NCBI RefSeq assembly: GCF_027625475.1
Contig: NZ_CP115174.1
Location: forward strand, 930,001-994,000
DNA length: 64,000 bases
Direction of reading: 5' to 3'
From: Sphingomonas abietis
GTDB lineage: Bacteria > Pseudomonadota > Alphaproteobacteria > Sphingomonadales > Sphingomonadaceae
Part shown: in pieces, positions 1 through 9,142 of the stretch
Position numbering within the stretch: the first letter of the stretch is position 1
How the letters are laid out: the number at the start of each line of letters is the position of its first letter
Made by a program: the position numbers and the translations under genes
The notes under the pieces: model-generated
Told to the model about the DNA's origin: nothing
Database searches by the model: none
The model's input: only the letters and a program-made list of their open reading frames with translations

Positions 1-679
1 ACCCCATGCCGCCCATATCCTGACCTTCGGGCGCAACAAGGGGGCGGACGTGCGGGCGAATGAGGCGGTGCGCGGTATCGCCGGCACGCTGGTCAACGCG
101 ACGCTGCCCGCCGGCCAGCTGACCTTCACCATCGGGTTGCCCGGCGAGCATTGGGTATCCAACGCGCTCGCCGTGCTGGCGGCGGTGGAAGCGGCGGGAG
201 GCGACCTCGCTGCCGCTGGCCTCGCGCTGGCCGAGATGGCGGGTCTGCCCGGCCGCGGCGCGCGCCGCGCGATCCGTCTTGCCGATGGCGAGGCGCTGCT
301 GATCGACGAAAGCTACAATGCCAACCCGGCCTCGATGGCCGCGACCATCCGCGAACTGGGGCAGGAGAAAGCGACGCGCCGGATCGCGCTGCTCGGCGAG
401 ATGCGCGAACTGGGCGAGGGATCGGCCGGCTATCATCGCGCGCTCGCCCAGCCGCTGATCGATGCGGGCGCCGGGCCGGTCATCCTCGTCGGTGAAGGGA
501 TGGCGCCGCTGGCGGAATCGCTTGCGGGCCATGCCCAAGTCGAGCATGTGCCCGACGCCGCGACCGCGCAGGGGCTGCTGGAGCAGATGCTCCGCCCCGG
601 CGACGCGGTGCTCGTCAAGGGTTCCAACGCCATAGGGCTCGCCCGCGTCGTCCAGGCGCTGGCGGGAGAGTTCGCCTAA
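1..679 (+). CDS. murF: MurF, UDP-MurNAc-tripeptide--D-Ala-D-Ala ligase (3' part)
   Basis: Cytoplasmic Mur ligase that adds D-Ala-D-Ala to UDP-MurNAc-tripeptide, the last soluble step of the stem peptide. The gene enters from outside the window; its frame reads from base 2 and about 225 codons are present. They cover the end of the ATP-binding domain (GEHWVSNALAVLAA, which places substrate-binding residues) and the C-terminal Mur ligase domain with ESYNANPASM, a MurF signature. The missing part would carry the N-terminal UDP-binding domain and the P-loop. Its TAA stop is immediately followed by the ATG of mraY (no gap), as expected in a dcw cluster. Identification is secure; only the 5' end is unknown. 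Confidence 0.96.
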   Translation, partial: PHAAHILTFGRNKGADVRANEAVRGIAGTLVNATLPAGQLTFTIGLPGEHWVSNALAVLAAVEAAGGDLAAAGLALAEMAGLPGRGARRAIRLADGEALLIDESYNANPASMAATIRELGQEKATRRIALLGEMRELGEGSAGYHRALAQPLIDAGAGPVILVGEGMAPLAESLAGHAQVEHVPDAATAQGLLEQMLRPGDAVLVKGSNAIGLARVVQALAGEFA

Positions 680-1750
680 ATGCTGTATCTGCTCGCCGAC
701 TATCTCGGCTTTCCCCATGCCCTCAACCTGATCCGGTACATCACCTTCCGGGCGGGGGCGGCGGCGTTCACGGCGCTGTTCCTCGGCCTGATCATCGGGC
801 CGCGGTTCATCGGCTGGCTGCGCGTGCGGCAGGGCAAGGGCCAGCCGATCCGGCTCGACGGCCCGCAGACCCATCTCGCCAAGCGCGGCACGCCGACGAT
901 GGGCGGGCTGATGATCCTGACCAGCCTCGTCGTCTCGATGCTGCTGTGGATGGACCTGTCGAACCGCTACACCTGGGCGGTGCTGTTCGTGACGCTCGGT
1001 TTCGGCGCGATCGGCTTCATGGACGATTACGACAAGGTCAAGAAGCGCAGCCACAAGGGCGTCTCCGGCAAGGTGCGGCTGGCCTTCGAGTTCCTGATCG
1101 CGGGCATCGCGAGCTGGCTGATCGTCACCTATGGCAACACTCACCTCTATCTGCCCTTCTATAACGGGCCGGTGATCGATCTCGGCTGGTTCTACGTGCC
1201 CTTCGCGGCCTTCACCATCGTCGCCTTCGGCAATGCGGTGAACCTCACCGACGGGCTGGATGGCTTGGCGACGATGCCGGTGATCATCGCCTGCCTCGCC
1301 TTTTTCGTGATCACCTATCTGGTCGGCAACGTGAAGTTCGCGACCTATCTCGGCATTCCGCATATTCCCGGCGCGGGCGATCTGACCATCATCTGCGCGG
1401 CGATCATCGGCGCGGGGCTGGCCTTCCTGTGGTTCAACGCCCCGCCGGCCGCCGTGTTCATGGGCGATACCGGCAGCCTTGCGTTGGGCGGCGCGCTCGG
1501 CACGATCGCGGTCGTCTCGCACCATGAGATCGTGCTGGGCATCGTCGGCGGCCTGTTCGTGGTCGAGGCGATGAGCGTGATCATCCAGGTGTTCTTCTAC
1601 AAGCGCACCGGCAAGCGCGTCTTCAAGATGGCGCCGATCCACCATCATTTCGAGCAGATCGGCTGGTCCGAGCCGACGGTGGTGATCCGCTTCTGGATCG
1701 TCGCCTTCATCCTCGCGCTGGCGGGCCTCGCCACCCTGAAGCTGCGGTGA
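680..1750 (+). CDS. mraY: MraY, phospho-MurNAc-pentapeptide translocase
   Basis: Polytopic inner-membrane enzyme (356 aa, usual family length) that transfers phospho-MurNAc-pentapeptide to undecaprenyl phosphate, forming lipid I. Seen in the sequence: about ten hydrophobic segments, the Asp-rich motif DDYDK at residues 115-119, NLTDGLDG near 190, and the HHHFE motif near 324, all hallmarks of MraY. The ATG directly follows the murF stop and the TGA overlaps the murD GTG start in a GTGA junction, so the gene is almost certainly cotranscribed and translationally coupled with its neighbours. Nothing is unusual in the protein itself. Confidence 0.98.
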   Translation: MLYLLADYLGFPHALNLIRYITFRAGAAAFTALFLGLIIGPRFIGWLRVRQGKGQPIRLDGPQTHLAKRGTPTMGGLMILTSLVVSMLLWMDLSNRYTWAVLFVTLGFGAIGFMDDYDKVKKRSHKGVSGKVRLAFEFLIAGIASWLIVTYGNTHLYLPFYNGPVIDLGWFYVPFAAFTIVAFGNAVNLTDGLDGLATMPVIIACLAFFVITYLVGNVKFATYLGIPHIPGAGDLTIICAAIIGAGLAFLWFNAPPAAVFMGDTGSLALGGALGTIAVVSHHEIVLGIVGGLFVVEAMSVIIQVFFYKRTGKRVFKMAPIHHHFEQIGWSEPTVVIRFWIVAFILALAGLATLKLR

Positions 1751-3213
1751 TCACGTCGGCCGCCTTCGTCGGCAAGCGCTATGCGGTGCTGGGGCTGGCG
1801 CGCTCCGGCCTCGCGACCGTGCGTGCGCTGGTGGCGAGCGGCGCTCAGGTCACGGCTTGGGACAGCGACGAGGCGAAGCGCAACGCGCTCCCTCTCCCCA
1901 GCGGGGAGAGGGTCGGGGTGAGGGGGAGCGAGCCGCAGGCGAGCGTCCCAGCCATCGGCGCGGACCACCCTCACCCAACCCTCTCCCCCAAGGGAGAGGG
2001 CTTCAGCTGGGGCGATCCCATGCTGATCGACCTCACCGGCTTCGACGGCATCGTCGTCTCGCCGGGCGTGCCGCTCAACACCCACCCGATCGCGTCGCGC
2101 GGGCGGGAGGCCGGCGTGCCGATCATCGGCGACATCGAGCTGTTCGCGCAGGCGCGGGCTTCGCTGCCCGATCACAAGGTCGTCGCGATCACCGGCACCA
2201 ACGGCAAATCGACCGTCACCGCGCTGATCCACCATATCCTCCAGACGGCGGGCGTGCCGACGACGCTGGGCGGCAATATCGGGCTGCCCATCCTCGGGCA
2301 GGAGCCGTTGCCGGCCGGTGGCGTCTACGTGCTGGAATTGTCGAGCTTCCAGATCGATCTGACCCACAGCCTTGCCGCCGATGTGAGCGTGCTGACCAAC
2401 ATCACGCCGGACCATCTCGATCGCTATGACGGCTTCACCGGCTATGCCGCGTCGAAGGCTCGCCTGTTCGCGATGCAGCGGCCCGGCCAGTCCGCCGTGA
2501 TCGCCACCGACGACGAGCCGACCCGCGCGCTCGCCGTACATCTTTCGCGCGCGGTGCTGCCCCCTTTGGCGATGGACGGCCTGCTCGGCGCGCCGCTCGG
2601 CATGCCGCCGATTCCAGCCGGCCCGACGGTGGTCGCGGTCTCCGCCGGTGACGTCACCGACCAGTCGGCATGGCCCGCGCTGCAAGGCCCGCACAACGCC
2701 CAGAACGTCGCGATCGCGCGCGCCGCCTGCCGCCTGCTCGGCATCGACGACGCCGCGATCGAGCAGGGGCTGCGCACCTATCCCGGCCTGCCGCACCGCA
2801 TGGAGCGGATCGCCGAGCTCGCCGGGGTGCTCTACGTCAACGACAGCAAGGCGACCAACGCGACCTCCACCGCGCCAGCGCTCGGCGCCTATCCGAAGAT
2901 CCACTGGATCTTGGGCGGCAAGCGCAAGACCGACGATCTGGACGCCTGCAAGCCCTACTACGGCCATGTCGTCGCGGCCTATACGATCGGCGAGGCGGCC
3001 GAACTGTTCGAACGCATCCTGTTGGAATCCGGTATCTACGCACGCAACCTCGGCACGCTCGATGCCGCGGTGAAGGCTGCCGCACAGGTGGCCCGGCCCG
3101 GCGAGACGGTGTTGCTCTCACCCGCCTGCGCCTCCTACGATCAGTTTCGCGATTATGAGGCGCGGGGCGATGCGTTTCGTGCGGCGGTGGCGATGCTGGG
3201 GACGGGGGCATGA
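1747..3213 (+). CDS. murD: MurD, UDP-MurNAc-L-Ala--D-Glu ligase, with an in-frame repeat insertion
   Basis: Cytoplasmic Mur ligase adding D-Glu to UDP-MurNAc-L-Ala. The N-terminal nucleotide-sugar domain starts with [10 protein letters not shown], the ATP P-loop GTNGKST is at residues 150-156, LELSSFQID follows, and the C-terminal domain ends normally. The start is GTG, overlapping the mraY stop (GTGA). At 488 aa the protein is longer than the E. coli enzyme (438 aa). The excess is largely residues about 47-87, which read [15 protein letters not shown] and then [12 protein letters not shown]. These are the translation of a palindromic repeat (1888-2003), not of MurD family sequence. The insert lies in a loop of the N-terminal domain, between a beta strand ending [11 protein letters not shown] and the strand [10 protein letters not shown], so the enzyme is probably still functional. 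There is no second copy in the window. Confidence 0.95.
   Translation: MITSAAFVGKRYAVLGLARSGLATVRALVASGAQVTAWDSDEAKRNALPLPSGERVGVRGSEPQASVPAIGADHPHPTLSPKGEGFSWGDPMLIDLTGFDGIVVSPGVPLNTHPIASRGREAGVPIIGDIELFAQARASLPDHKVVAITGTNGKSTVTALIHHILQTAGVPTTLGGNIGLPILGQEPLPAGGVYVLELSSFQIDLTHSLAADVSVLTNITPDHLDRYDGFTGYAASKARLFAMQRPGQSAVIATDDEPTRALAVHLSRAVLPPLAMDGLLGAPLGMPPIPAGPTVVAVSAGDVTDQSAWPALQGPHNAQNVAIARAACRLLGIDDAAIEQGLRTYPGLPHRMERIAELAGVLYVNDSKATNATSTAPALGAYPKIHWILGGKRKTDDLDACKPYYGHVVAAYTIGEAAELFERILLESGIYARNLGTLDAAVKAAAQVARPGETVLLSPACASYDQFRDYEARGDAFRAAVAMLGTGA
1888..2003. repeat. Nested palindromic repeat inside the murD reading frame
   Basis: Left arm at 1888-1925 and right arm at 1965-2003 are imperfect inverted copies of each other (agggtcggggtgaggg against ccctcacccaaccct). 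Each arm also contains its own hairpin (ccctctcccc/ggggagaggg on the left, ccctctccc/gggagaggg on the right). This nested structure is typical of dispersed bacterial palindromic elements. The element keeps the murD frame open and adds about 40 codons rich in Pro, Gly, Ser and Arg. The structure is directly visible. That it is a dispersed family in this genome is inference from memory of similar sphingomonad sequences. Confidence 0.85.
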
Positions 3214-4421
3214 AGATGGACGCCGTTTCGCATCGCGGCCGCTTCCGCCGGGGCAAGCCGCCACGCCTCGGTCGTTCGGATCGAACGGCGCTCGGTCGCT
3301 GGTTCTGGGAGATCGATCTCGTCCTGCTCGCACTGGTGACGGTGCTGATCGGCATCGGCCTGATCGCGGTCGCCGCGGCGTCCCCTGCGGCGGGCGTTCG
3401 CTATTCGGACGGGGCGGTGCAATTCCCGCCGCTTTATTATTTCTACCGCCAGTGCCTGTGGCTGAGCATCGGCATCCCGGTGATGTTCGTCACCTCGATG
3501 CTGCCCAAGGCGACCGCGCGGCGCCTGTGCCTTGTCGGCGCGGCGGTGTTCGTCGTGGCGCTGATGGTGACACCGATCGTCGGCCACCAGGTCAATGGCG
3601 CACGACGCTGGCTGGGCGCGGGGCCGGCGCAGATCCAGCCGTCCGAATTCCTCAAGCCGCTCTATGTGGTGGCGATGGCGTGGCTGTTCTCGCTGAAGCA
3701 GCATGATCGCTCGCTGCCGGTGGTGCCGATCAGCCTGGTCGTCACCGGGCTGATCGCCGCCTGCCTGATGAAACAGCCCGATTTCGGCCAGACCGTGATG
3801 TTCCTGCTGATGTGGACGGCGCTGCTCACTCTGTCCGGCGCGCCGATGAAGGGGCTGGCGATGCTGGCCGGGATCGGCGTCGCGGTGGTGGTGCTCGCCT
3901 ATCTCTTCTATCCGGTCGCGCATCTGCGCATCGACAATTTCCTGTTCCAGTCGGGCGACACCTATCAGGTGGACAGCGCGCGGCGGACGCTGCTGCATGG
4001 CGGCTTCTTCGGCACCGGGCCGGGGGCGGGCACGATGAAGTTCAAGCTGCCCGAGCCGCATACCGACTATATCTTCTCGGTGATCGGCGAGGAGTTCGGC
4101 CTGATCGCCTGCATCGCGATCGCCGCGATCTACGCCGCGATCATGGTGCGGGTGTTCGTCAAGCTGCTGGACGAGGAGGATAGCTTCATCCTGCTCGCCG
4201 CCGCCGGGCTCGCGACGCAATTCGGTGCGCAGGCGATCATCAACATGGCGGTGAACCTGCAACTGGCACCGTCCAAGGGCATGACGCTGCCGTTCATCTC
4301 CTATGGCGGCTCGTCGATGATCGCCTTGTCGATGGGGTTCGGTCTGCTGCTGGCGTTCACGCGCCGGAACCCGTATCTGACGCGATCCCCTTATGTCGTG
4401 ACATGGAACAAGGCCCGGTGA
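3210..4421 (+). CDS. ftsW: FtsW, division septum lipid II polymerase
   Basis: SEDS-family polytopic membrane protein (403 aa) that polymerises glycan strands at the septum together with its class B penicillin-binding partner FtsI. The sequence shows about ten transmembrane segments, a basic cytoplasmic N-terminus (about 30 residues rich in Arg), GARRWLGAG followed by QPSEFLKP, and the C-terminal signature LPFISYGGSS, all characteristic of FtsW/RodA. Its position between murD and murG assigns it to FtsW rather than RodA. The ATG overlaps the murD stop (ATGA) and the stop overlaps a GTG start for murG, so expression is coupled on both sides. Confidence 0.97.
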   Translation: MKMDAVSHRGRFRRGKPPRLGRSDRTALGRWFWEIDLVLLALVTVLIGIGLIAVAAASPAAGVRYSDGAVQFPPLYYFYRQCLWLSIGIPVMFVTSMLPKATARRLCLVGAAVFVVALMVTPIVGHQVNGARRWLGAGPAQIQPSEFLKPLYVVAMAWLFSLKQHDRSLPVVPISLVVTGLIAACLMKQPDFGQTVMFLLMWTALLTLSGAPMKGLAMLAGIGVAVVVLAYLFYPVAHLRIDNFLFQSGDTYQVDSARRTLLHGGFFGTGPGAGTMKFKLPEPHTDYIFSVIGEEFGLIACIAIAAIYAAIMVRVFVKLLDEEDSFILLAAAGLATQFGAQAIINMAVNLQLAPSKGMTLPFISYGGSSMIALSMGFGLLLAFTRRNPYLTRSPYVVTWNKAR

Positions 4422-5551
4422 AACGGCTCTTCCTTCTCGCCGCCGGTGGCACCGGTGGGCATATGATCCCCGCGCACGCGCTGGCCGAGGAGCTGATCGC
4501 GCGCGGCCACAAGGTCGTGCTGGTGACGGACGATCGCGGCGCGCGCATTCCCGGCATCTTCAAGGGCGTCGACGTCCATGTCCTGCCGGCCGGCCGACTG
4601 GGCGGCGGCGTGCTGGGCTGGATCGGCGCGGCCAAGGGCATCTGGGCGGGACGGAAGGCGGCGAAGGCGCTGATCCGGCAATATGAGCCGGCGGCGGCGA
4701 TCGGCTTCGGCGGTTATCCGGCATTGCCAACCTTGCTCGCAGCGCTCTCCGAGAAGGTGCCGACCGGGCTGCACGAGCAGAATGCGGTGCTTGGTCGGGT
4801 CAACCGGCTGTTGGCGCGCTTCGTGAAGGTGCTGGCGACGGCCTATCATCGGGTCGATCGCGTGCCCGCGAAGATCGTGCCGGTGATCGTCGGCAATCCG
4901 GTACGCGCCGAAATTCTCGCGCTGCGCGACCAGCCTTACCCGCCGCTGACCGAGGATGGCATCTTCCGCCTGCTCATCACCGGCGGATCGCAGGGCGCCT
5001 CGGTGCTGTCGACCGTGGTGCCCGATGCGCTCGGCCTGCTGCCGGTCTCGTTGCGTCAGCGCCTCCAGGTCACTCAGCAGTGCCGGCCCGAGGATATCGA
5101 GAAGGTCCGCGCCCGCTACGCCGAGCTCGATATCCCGGCCGATCTCGCCACCTATCTGGGCGACCTGCCCGAGCGGCTGGGCTGGAGCCATTTGTTCGTC
5201 GGCCGTTCGGGCGCGTCGACCATCGCCGAGCTCACCGCCGCCGGCCGCCCCGCCATCCTCGTGCCGCTGCCGACCGCGATGGACGACCACCAGACCGCCA
5301 ATGCGCGCGAGATGGCGGCGACGGGTGGCGCCGCCTCGATCCCGCAGAGCCGGTTCACGCCACAGCAGCTCGCCAAGCAGATGCAGAAGATGGCGCTCGA
5401 ACCCGGCGCGCTCGAAAATGCCGCGCATCGCGCCCGCGACGCCGGCTACCCCCAAGCCACGCAGGCGCTCGCCGATCTGGTCGAGAGCCTCGCCGGACCC
5501 ACCCCGGCCCCCGTCGGGCCGGCCCCAGCATTCAAGGAAGTCATCGCGTGA
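4418..5551 (+). CDS. murG: MurG, lipid II synthase
   Basis: GT28 glycosyltransferase at the inner face of the cytoplasmic membrane; it transfers GlcNAc from UDP-GlcNAc to lipid I. The chain of 377 residues shows the N-terminal glycine-rich loop GGTGGH at residues 10-15, the acceptor-side segment [13 protein letters not shown], the donor-side segment [12 protein letters not shown], and [11 protein letters not shown] near the C-terminal domain. I chose the GTG at 4418, which overlaps the ftsW stop (GTGA) and has AAGG just upstream. An ATG at 4403 would add five residues and overlap ftsW by 19 bases. The same GTGA junction occurs at both murD and murC, which supports the choice. The C-terminus carries a Pro/Ala-rich tail of about 15 residues. 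Confidence 0.96.
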   Translation: MKRLFLLAAGGTGGHMIPAHALAEELIARGHKVVLVTDDRGARIPGIFKGVDVHVLPAGRLGGGVLGWIGAAKGIWAGRKAAKALIRQYEPAAAIGFGGYPALPTLLAALSEKVPTGLHEQNAVLGRVNRLLARFVKVLATAYHRVDRVPAKIVPVIVGNPVRAEILALRDQPYPPLTEDGIFRLLITGGSQGASVLSTVVPDALGLLPVSLRQRLQVTQQCRPEDIEKVRARYAELDIPADLATYLGDLPERLGWSHLFVGRSGASTIAELTAAGRPAILVPLPTAMDDHQTANAREMAATGGAASIPQSRFTPQQLAKQMQKMALEPGALENAAHRARDAGYPQATQALADLVESLAGPTPAPVGPAPAFKEVIA

Positions 5552-6975
5552 AGGGCGTCGCCACCGACATCGGCACCATCCATTTCATCGGCATCGGCGG
5601 CATCGGCATGTCCGGCATCGCCGAGGTGATGCACAATCTGGGTTACACCGTGCAGGGCTCGGACGTCGCCGAGGGCTATGTGATCGAAGGCCTGCGCCAG
5701 CGCGGGATCAAGGTGATGATCGGCCATGACGCCGCCAATCTCGGCGATGCGGCGGTGGTCGTCACCTCGACCGCGATCAAGCGCGGCAATCCCGAGGTCG
5801 AGCTGGCGCTGGAGCAGCGCATCCCCGTCGTCCGCCGCGCCGAGATGCTGGCCGAACTGATGCGCCTGAAGTCCACCGTCGCGGTGGCGGGCACGCATGG
5901 CAAGACCACGACGACCTCGATGGTCGCCGCGCTGCTCGACGCGGGCGGGGTCGATCCGACCGTGATCAACGGCGGCATCATCAACAGCTACGGCTCCAAC
6001 GCGCGGCTCGGCGCCTCCGACTGGATGGTGGTCGAGGCCGACGAGAGCGACGGCAGCTTCCTCCGCCTCGACGGCACCTATGCGATCGTCACCAACATCG
6101 ATCCCGAGCATCTCGACCATTATGGCTCGTTCGATGCGGTCAAGGACGCGTTCGTCGAGTTCGTCGAGAACGTGCCCTTCTACGGCGCGGCTCTGCTCTG
6201 CCTCGATCATCCCGAGGTGCAGAAGATCATCCCGCGCGTGCGCGACCGCCGCGTCGTCACCTATGGCTTCTCGGCGCAGGCCGACGTGCGCGGCGTCAAC
6301 GTCACGCCGATCCCCGGCGGCAACCGGTTCGAGACGATCATCCGCCATCGCGACGGCACCGTCCGCTCGATCGAGGGCATCGAACTGCCGATGCCGGGCC
6401 GCCACAACGTCTCCAACGCGCTCGCCGCGATCGGTGTGGCGCTGGAACTCGGCGTGTCCGATGCGATCATCAAGACCGGCTTCTCCAAGTTCGGCGGGGT
6501 CAAGCGGCGCTTCACCAAGGTCGGCGAAACGGGCGGCGCGACGATCATCGACGATTATGGCCACCACCCGGTCGAGATCCGCGCCGTGCTGTCGGCCGCC
6601 CGCGAGGGTGCCGAGGGCCGGGTGATCGCGGTCGTCCAACCGCATCGTTTCACCCGCCTGCGCGATCTGATGGAGGAGTTCCAGAGCGCCTTCAACGATG
6701 CCGACATGGTCTATGTCGCCCCCGTCTATGCGGCGGGCGAGCAGCCGATCGAGGGTGTCGACGCCGCTGCGCTGGTCGCGGGCCTGCGCATGCGCGGCCA
6801 TCGCTCGGCCGCCGAGGTCGCGGGTGCCGACGCGCTGGCGAAGGAGCTGGCGGGCGTGCTCAAGGCCGGCGACATGGTGATCTGCCTCGGTGCGGGCGAC
6901 ATCACCAAATGGGCGGCCGGCCTCGCCACCGCGATCGAGGCGGAGCGCGCACAGGTGACGGAAGCGGCCGAGTGA
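5548..6975 (+). CDS. murC: MurC, UDP-MurNAc--L-alanine ligase
   Basis: First Mur ligase of the stem peptide; adds L-Ala to UDP-MurNAc in the cytoplasm. The 475-aa product begins with a Rossmann-type loop ([13 protein letters not shown], residues 11-23), has the ATP P-loop [10 protein letters not shown] at 115-124, the segment EADESDGSF, and [10 protein letters not shown] in the C-terminal domain; all are MurC signatures. The start is a GTG overlapping the murG stop (GTGA), so the two genes are coupled. The gene is followed by a 157-base spacer holding a palindromic repeat, the first real gap in the cluster since murF. Confidence 0.97.
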   Translation: MKGVATDIGTIHFIGIGGIGMSGIAEVMHNLGYTVQGSDVAEGYVIEGLRQRGIKVMIGHDAANLGDAAVVVTSTAIKRGNPEVELALEQRIPVVRRAEMLAELMRLKSTVAVAGTHGKTTTTSMVAALLDAGGVDPTVINGGIINSYGSNARLGASDWMVVEADESDGSFLRLDGTYAIVTNIDPEHLDHYGSFDAVKDAFVEFVENVPFYGAALLCLDHPEVQKIIPRVRDRRVVTYGFSAQADVRGVNVTPIPGGNRFETIIRHRDGTVRSIEGIELPMPGRHNVSNALAAIGVALELGVSDAIIKTGFSKFGGVKRRFTKVGETGGATIIDDYGHHPVEIRAVLSAAREGAEGRVIAVVQPHRFTRLRDLMEEFQSAFNDADMVYVAPVYAAGEQPIEGVDAAALVAGLRMRGHRSAAEVAGADALAKELAGVLKAGDMVICLGAGDITKWAAGLATAIEAERAQVTEAAE

Positions 6976-6999
6976 CACCCTCGCTTGCCCCATATACCC

Positions 7000-7080
7000 C
7001 GTTCGTCCTGAGCGAAGTCGAAGGACGTGCCGCAGGCGGAATCGCTTGGGGCATGCACTTCGACAGGCTCAGTGCGAACG
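7000..7080. repeat. Palindromic repeat between murC and murB
   Basis: An imperfect inverted repeat. The left arm (7000-7030) begins cgttcgtcctgagcgaagtc; the right arm (7051-7080) contains cacttcgacaggctcagtg and ends cgaacg, so the outer six bases pair exactly. The pattern TTCGACA-GCTCAG is one I recall as abundant in sphingomonad genomes (not searched). It fills most of the 157-base murC-murB gap, and no other function is visible there. A single-arm relative is present at 61653-61670. Confidence 0.75.
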
Positions 7081-7132
7081 ATTTATTGGTGGGCAGTGTT
7101 TTTCGGGGCATTGTCTTTCAGGGCGGAGTGAC

Positions 7133-8035
7133 ATGAGCGCGCAGGCGCTGGCCCTTCCTGCCGTGCGCGGTCGTCTGACCACAGACGCGCCGCTGGCGCC
7201 GCTCGTCTGGTTCAAGGCGGGCGGGGCGGCGGAATGGCTGTTCGAGCCGGCCGACATCGATGATCTCTGCGATTTTCTGGCGAGCCTCGATCCGGCGACG
7301 GCGGTCATGGGGCTGGGGCTCGGCTCGAACATGATCGTGCGCGACGGCGGTGTGCCGGGCGTGGTGGTGCGGCTCGGCAAGGCGTTCGCCAGGGTCGAGC
7401 GGCTCGATGCGACGACGCTGCGGTGCGGCGGCGGGGCGAGCGGCATCCTGGTATCCTCGACGGCACGCGATGCGGGGATTGCCGGCATCGAGTTCCTGCG
7501 CTCGATTCCGGGCGCGGTCGGCGGCTTCGTCCGCATGAATGGCGGCGCTTATGGCCGCGAGGTGAAGGACATCCTCGTCGCGTGCGACGTTGTGCTGCGA
7601 TCGGGCGAGCGGCGGACGCTGGTGCCGGCCGATCTCGGTTACAGCTATCGGCACAGCGAACTGCCCGAAGGCGCGATCGTCGTCTCGGCGACCTTCCGGG
7701 GCCAGCCCGGCGAACCCGCCGCGATTGGCGCGGAGATGGACCGCATCGCCGCCGAGCGCGAGGCGTCGCAGCCGCTGCGCTCGAAGACCGGTGGATCGAC
7801 CTTCAAGAATCCGGACGGCCACAAGGCCTGGGCGCTGGTCGATGCAGCCGGCTGCCGGGGCCTGACCGTCGGCGGCGCGCAGGTCTCCGAAAAGCATACC
7901 AACTTCCTGCTCAATCTCGGGTCTGCGACCTCCGCCGACATCGAAGCGTTGGGCGAGGAGGTCCGCCGCCGCGTGAAGGCGCACAGCGGCATCGAACTGG
8001 AATGGGAGATTCAACGCGTGGGTGTGGCAAAGTGA
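7133..8035 (+). CDS. murB: MurB, UDP-N-acetylenolpyruvoylglucosamine reductase
   Basis: FAD-dependent, NADPH-using cytoplasmic reductase that converts UDP-GlcNAc-enolpyruvate to UDP-MurNAc. The product (300 aa) has the FAD-binding segment with GLGSNMIVRDGG, FLRSIPGAVGGFVRMNGGAYG, the YSYRHSEL segment, and SKTGGSTFKNP with the catalytic serine; lengths and order match type II MurB. I selected the ATG at 7133, which is preceded by a GGGCGGAG Shine-Dalgarno. An upstream in-frame start at 7046 would lie inside the palindromic repeat and add non-homologous residues. The gene is flanked on both sides by palindromic elements, unlike the tightly overlapped genes before it. Confidence 0.96.
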   Translation: MSAQALALPAVRGRLTTDAPLAPLVWFKAGGAAEWLFEPADIDDLCDFLASLDPATAVMGLGLGSNMIVRDGGVPGVVVRLGKAFARVERLDATTLRCGGGASGILVSSTARDAGIAGIEFLRSIPGAVGGFVRMNGGAYGREVKDILVACDVVLRSGERRTLVPADLGYSYRHSELPEGAIVVSATFRGQPGEPAAIGAEMDRIAAEREASQPLRSKTGGSTFKNPDGHKAWALVDAAGCRGLTVGGAQVSEKHTNFLLNLGSATSADIEALGEEVRRRVKAHSGIELEWEIQRVGVAK

Positions 8036-8049
8036 GCGGGGCATCGATC

Positions 8050-8195
8050 ATCCTCCCCTGGAAGGGGAGGGGGACCGCCGCGCGTAGCGCGGTGGCGGAG
8101 AGGTGTCGCCCTCTCGTCACGCCCAGCGCCCGCCACGAGCGCTGCCACCCCTCCGTCACGCCTTCGGCGCGCCACCTCCCCTTGCAGGGGAGGAT
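8050..8195. repeat. Palindromic repeat between murB and ddl
   Basis: The outermost ten bases pair exactly (atcctcccct at 8050-8059 with aggggaggat at 8186-8195). Inside, each half has its own small hairpins (ctcccct/aggggag; ccgcgc/gcgcgg; cgcc/ggcg). The halves are diverged inverted copies around a non-repeated centre near 8120. It is a different family from the repeats at 1888 and 7000. The right end supplies GGGGAGGA, which sits 4-5 bases before the ddl ATG and is the only visible Shine-Dalgarno for that gene. Confidence 0.85.
8187..8194 (+). promoter_or_regulatory. Ribosome binding site of ddl, formed by the end of a repeat
   Basis: GGGGAGGA ends four bases before the ATG at 8199 and decides that start over an upstream in-frame start at 8103. 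The same bases are the terminal arm of the 8050-8195 palindrome, so in mRNA this site can pair with the other arm (atcctcccct). That pairing could mask it. Pairing is inference from complementarity; no structure was computed. Confidence 0.7.
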
Positions 8196-8198
8196 GTG

Positions 8199-9140
8199 AT
8201 GGTGAAACCCCTCCACGTCGCGGTGCTGATGGGCGGCTGGTCGGCCGAGCGCGAGGTGTCGTTGACCTCGGGCCGGGGCGTCGCCGCCGCGCTCGACACG
8301 CTCGGCCATCGCGTCGTCGCGATCGACATGGATCGGGACGTCGCCGCCAAGCTTGCCCTCGCGGCGCCGGACGTGGTGTTCAATGCGCTCCACGGCACGC
8401 CCGGAGAGGACGGCTCGGTGCAGGGCCTGCTCGATATCATCGGGCTGCCCTACACCCATAGCGGCCTCGCCACCTCGGTGATCGCGATCGACAAGGAACT
8501 GACCAAGCAGGCGCTCGTCCCCCATGGCATCCGGATGCCGGCGGGCAAGGTCGTCGCCAGCGAGAGCCTCTATGCCGGCGATCCGCTGCCGCGCCCCTAT
8601 GTGCTCAAGCCGGTCAACGAGGGCAGCTCGGTCGGCGTCGCGATCGTCACCGATGGCGGCAATATGGGCAACCCGATCGGCCGCGACAGCGAAGGCCCGT
8701 GGAAGCATTTCGAGCAACTGCTCGCCGAGCCCTTCATCCGCGGCAAGGAACTGACCGTGGCCGTGATCGGCGGGCCGGAGGACGGCCAGGCGCTCGCCGT
8801 CACCGAGCTCAAGATCGACAGCGGCTTCTACGATTACGACCATAAATATACCGACGGCATCACCACCCATGTCTGCCCGGCGGACATCCCCGAGGACGTG
8901 GCCGCCGCCGCGATGCGGATGTCGGAGGCGGCGCACCGCCTGCTCGGCTGCAAGGGCTGCTCGCGCTCGGACTTCCGCTGGGATGACGAGCGGGGCGTGG
9001 ACGGGCTTTATCTGCTCGAGGTCAACACCCAGCCCGGCATGACGCCGCTGAGTCTGGTGCCCGAGCAGGCGAAATATATCGGGATGAGCTATGAAGCGTT
9101 GGTCCAGCGCCTTATCGATGAAGCGCTGAAGGGGGAATAG
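8199..9140 (+). CDS. ddl: Ddl, D-alanine--D-alanine ligase
   Basis: ATP-grasp enzyme that makes D-Ala-D-Ala, the substrate of MurF. The 313-residue product shows the N-terminal VLMGGWSAEREVSL motif, the ATP-grasp segment KPVNEGSSVGVAIV, the metal-binding ELKIDSGFYDYDHKY, and the C-terminal LEVNTQPGMTPLSLVPEQA; all are DdlB signatures. The ATG at 8199 follows a Shine-Dalgarno provided by the end of a palindromic repeat; the in-frame upstream extension to 8103 encodes only repeat sequence. The stop is two bases before the ftsQ GTG. In the cluster this enzyme acts beside MurF, and placement after murB is the usual alphaproteobacterial order. Confidence 0.96.
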   Translation: MVKPLHVAVLMGGWSAEREVSLTSGRGVAAALDTLGHRVVAIDMDRDVAAKLALAAPDVVFNALHGTPGEDGSVQGLLDIIGLPYTHSGLATSVIAIDKELTKQALVPHGIRMPAGKVVASESLYAGDPLPRPYVLKPVNEGSSVGVAIVTDGGNMGNPIGRDSEGPWKHFEQLLAEPFIRGKELTVAVIGGPEDGQALAVTELKIDSGFYDYDHKYTDGITTHVCPADIPEDVAAAAMRMSEAAHRLLGCKGCSRSDFRWDDERGVDGLYLLEVNTQPGMTPLSLVPEQAKYIGMSYEALVQRLIDEALKGE

Positions 9141-9142
9141 GC

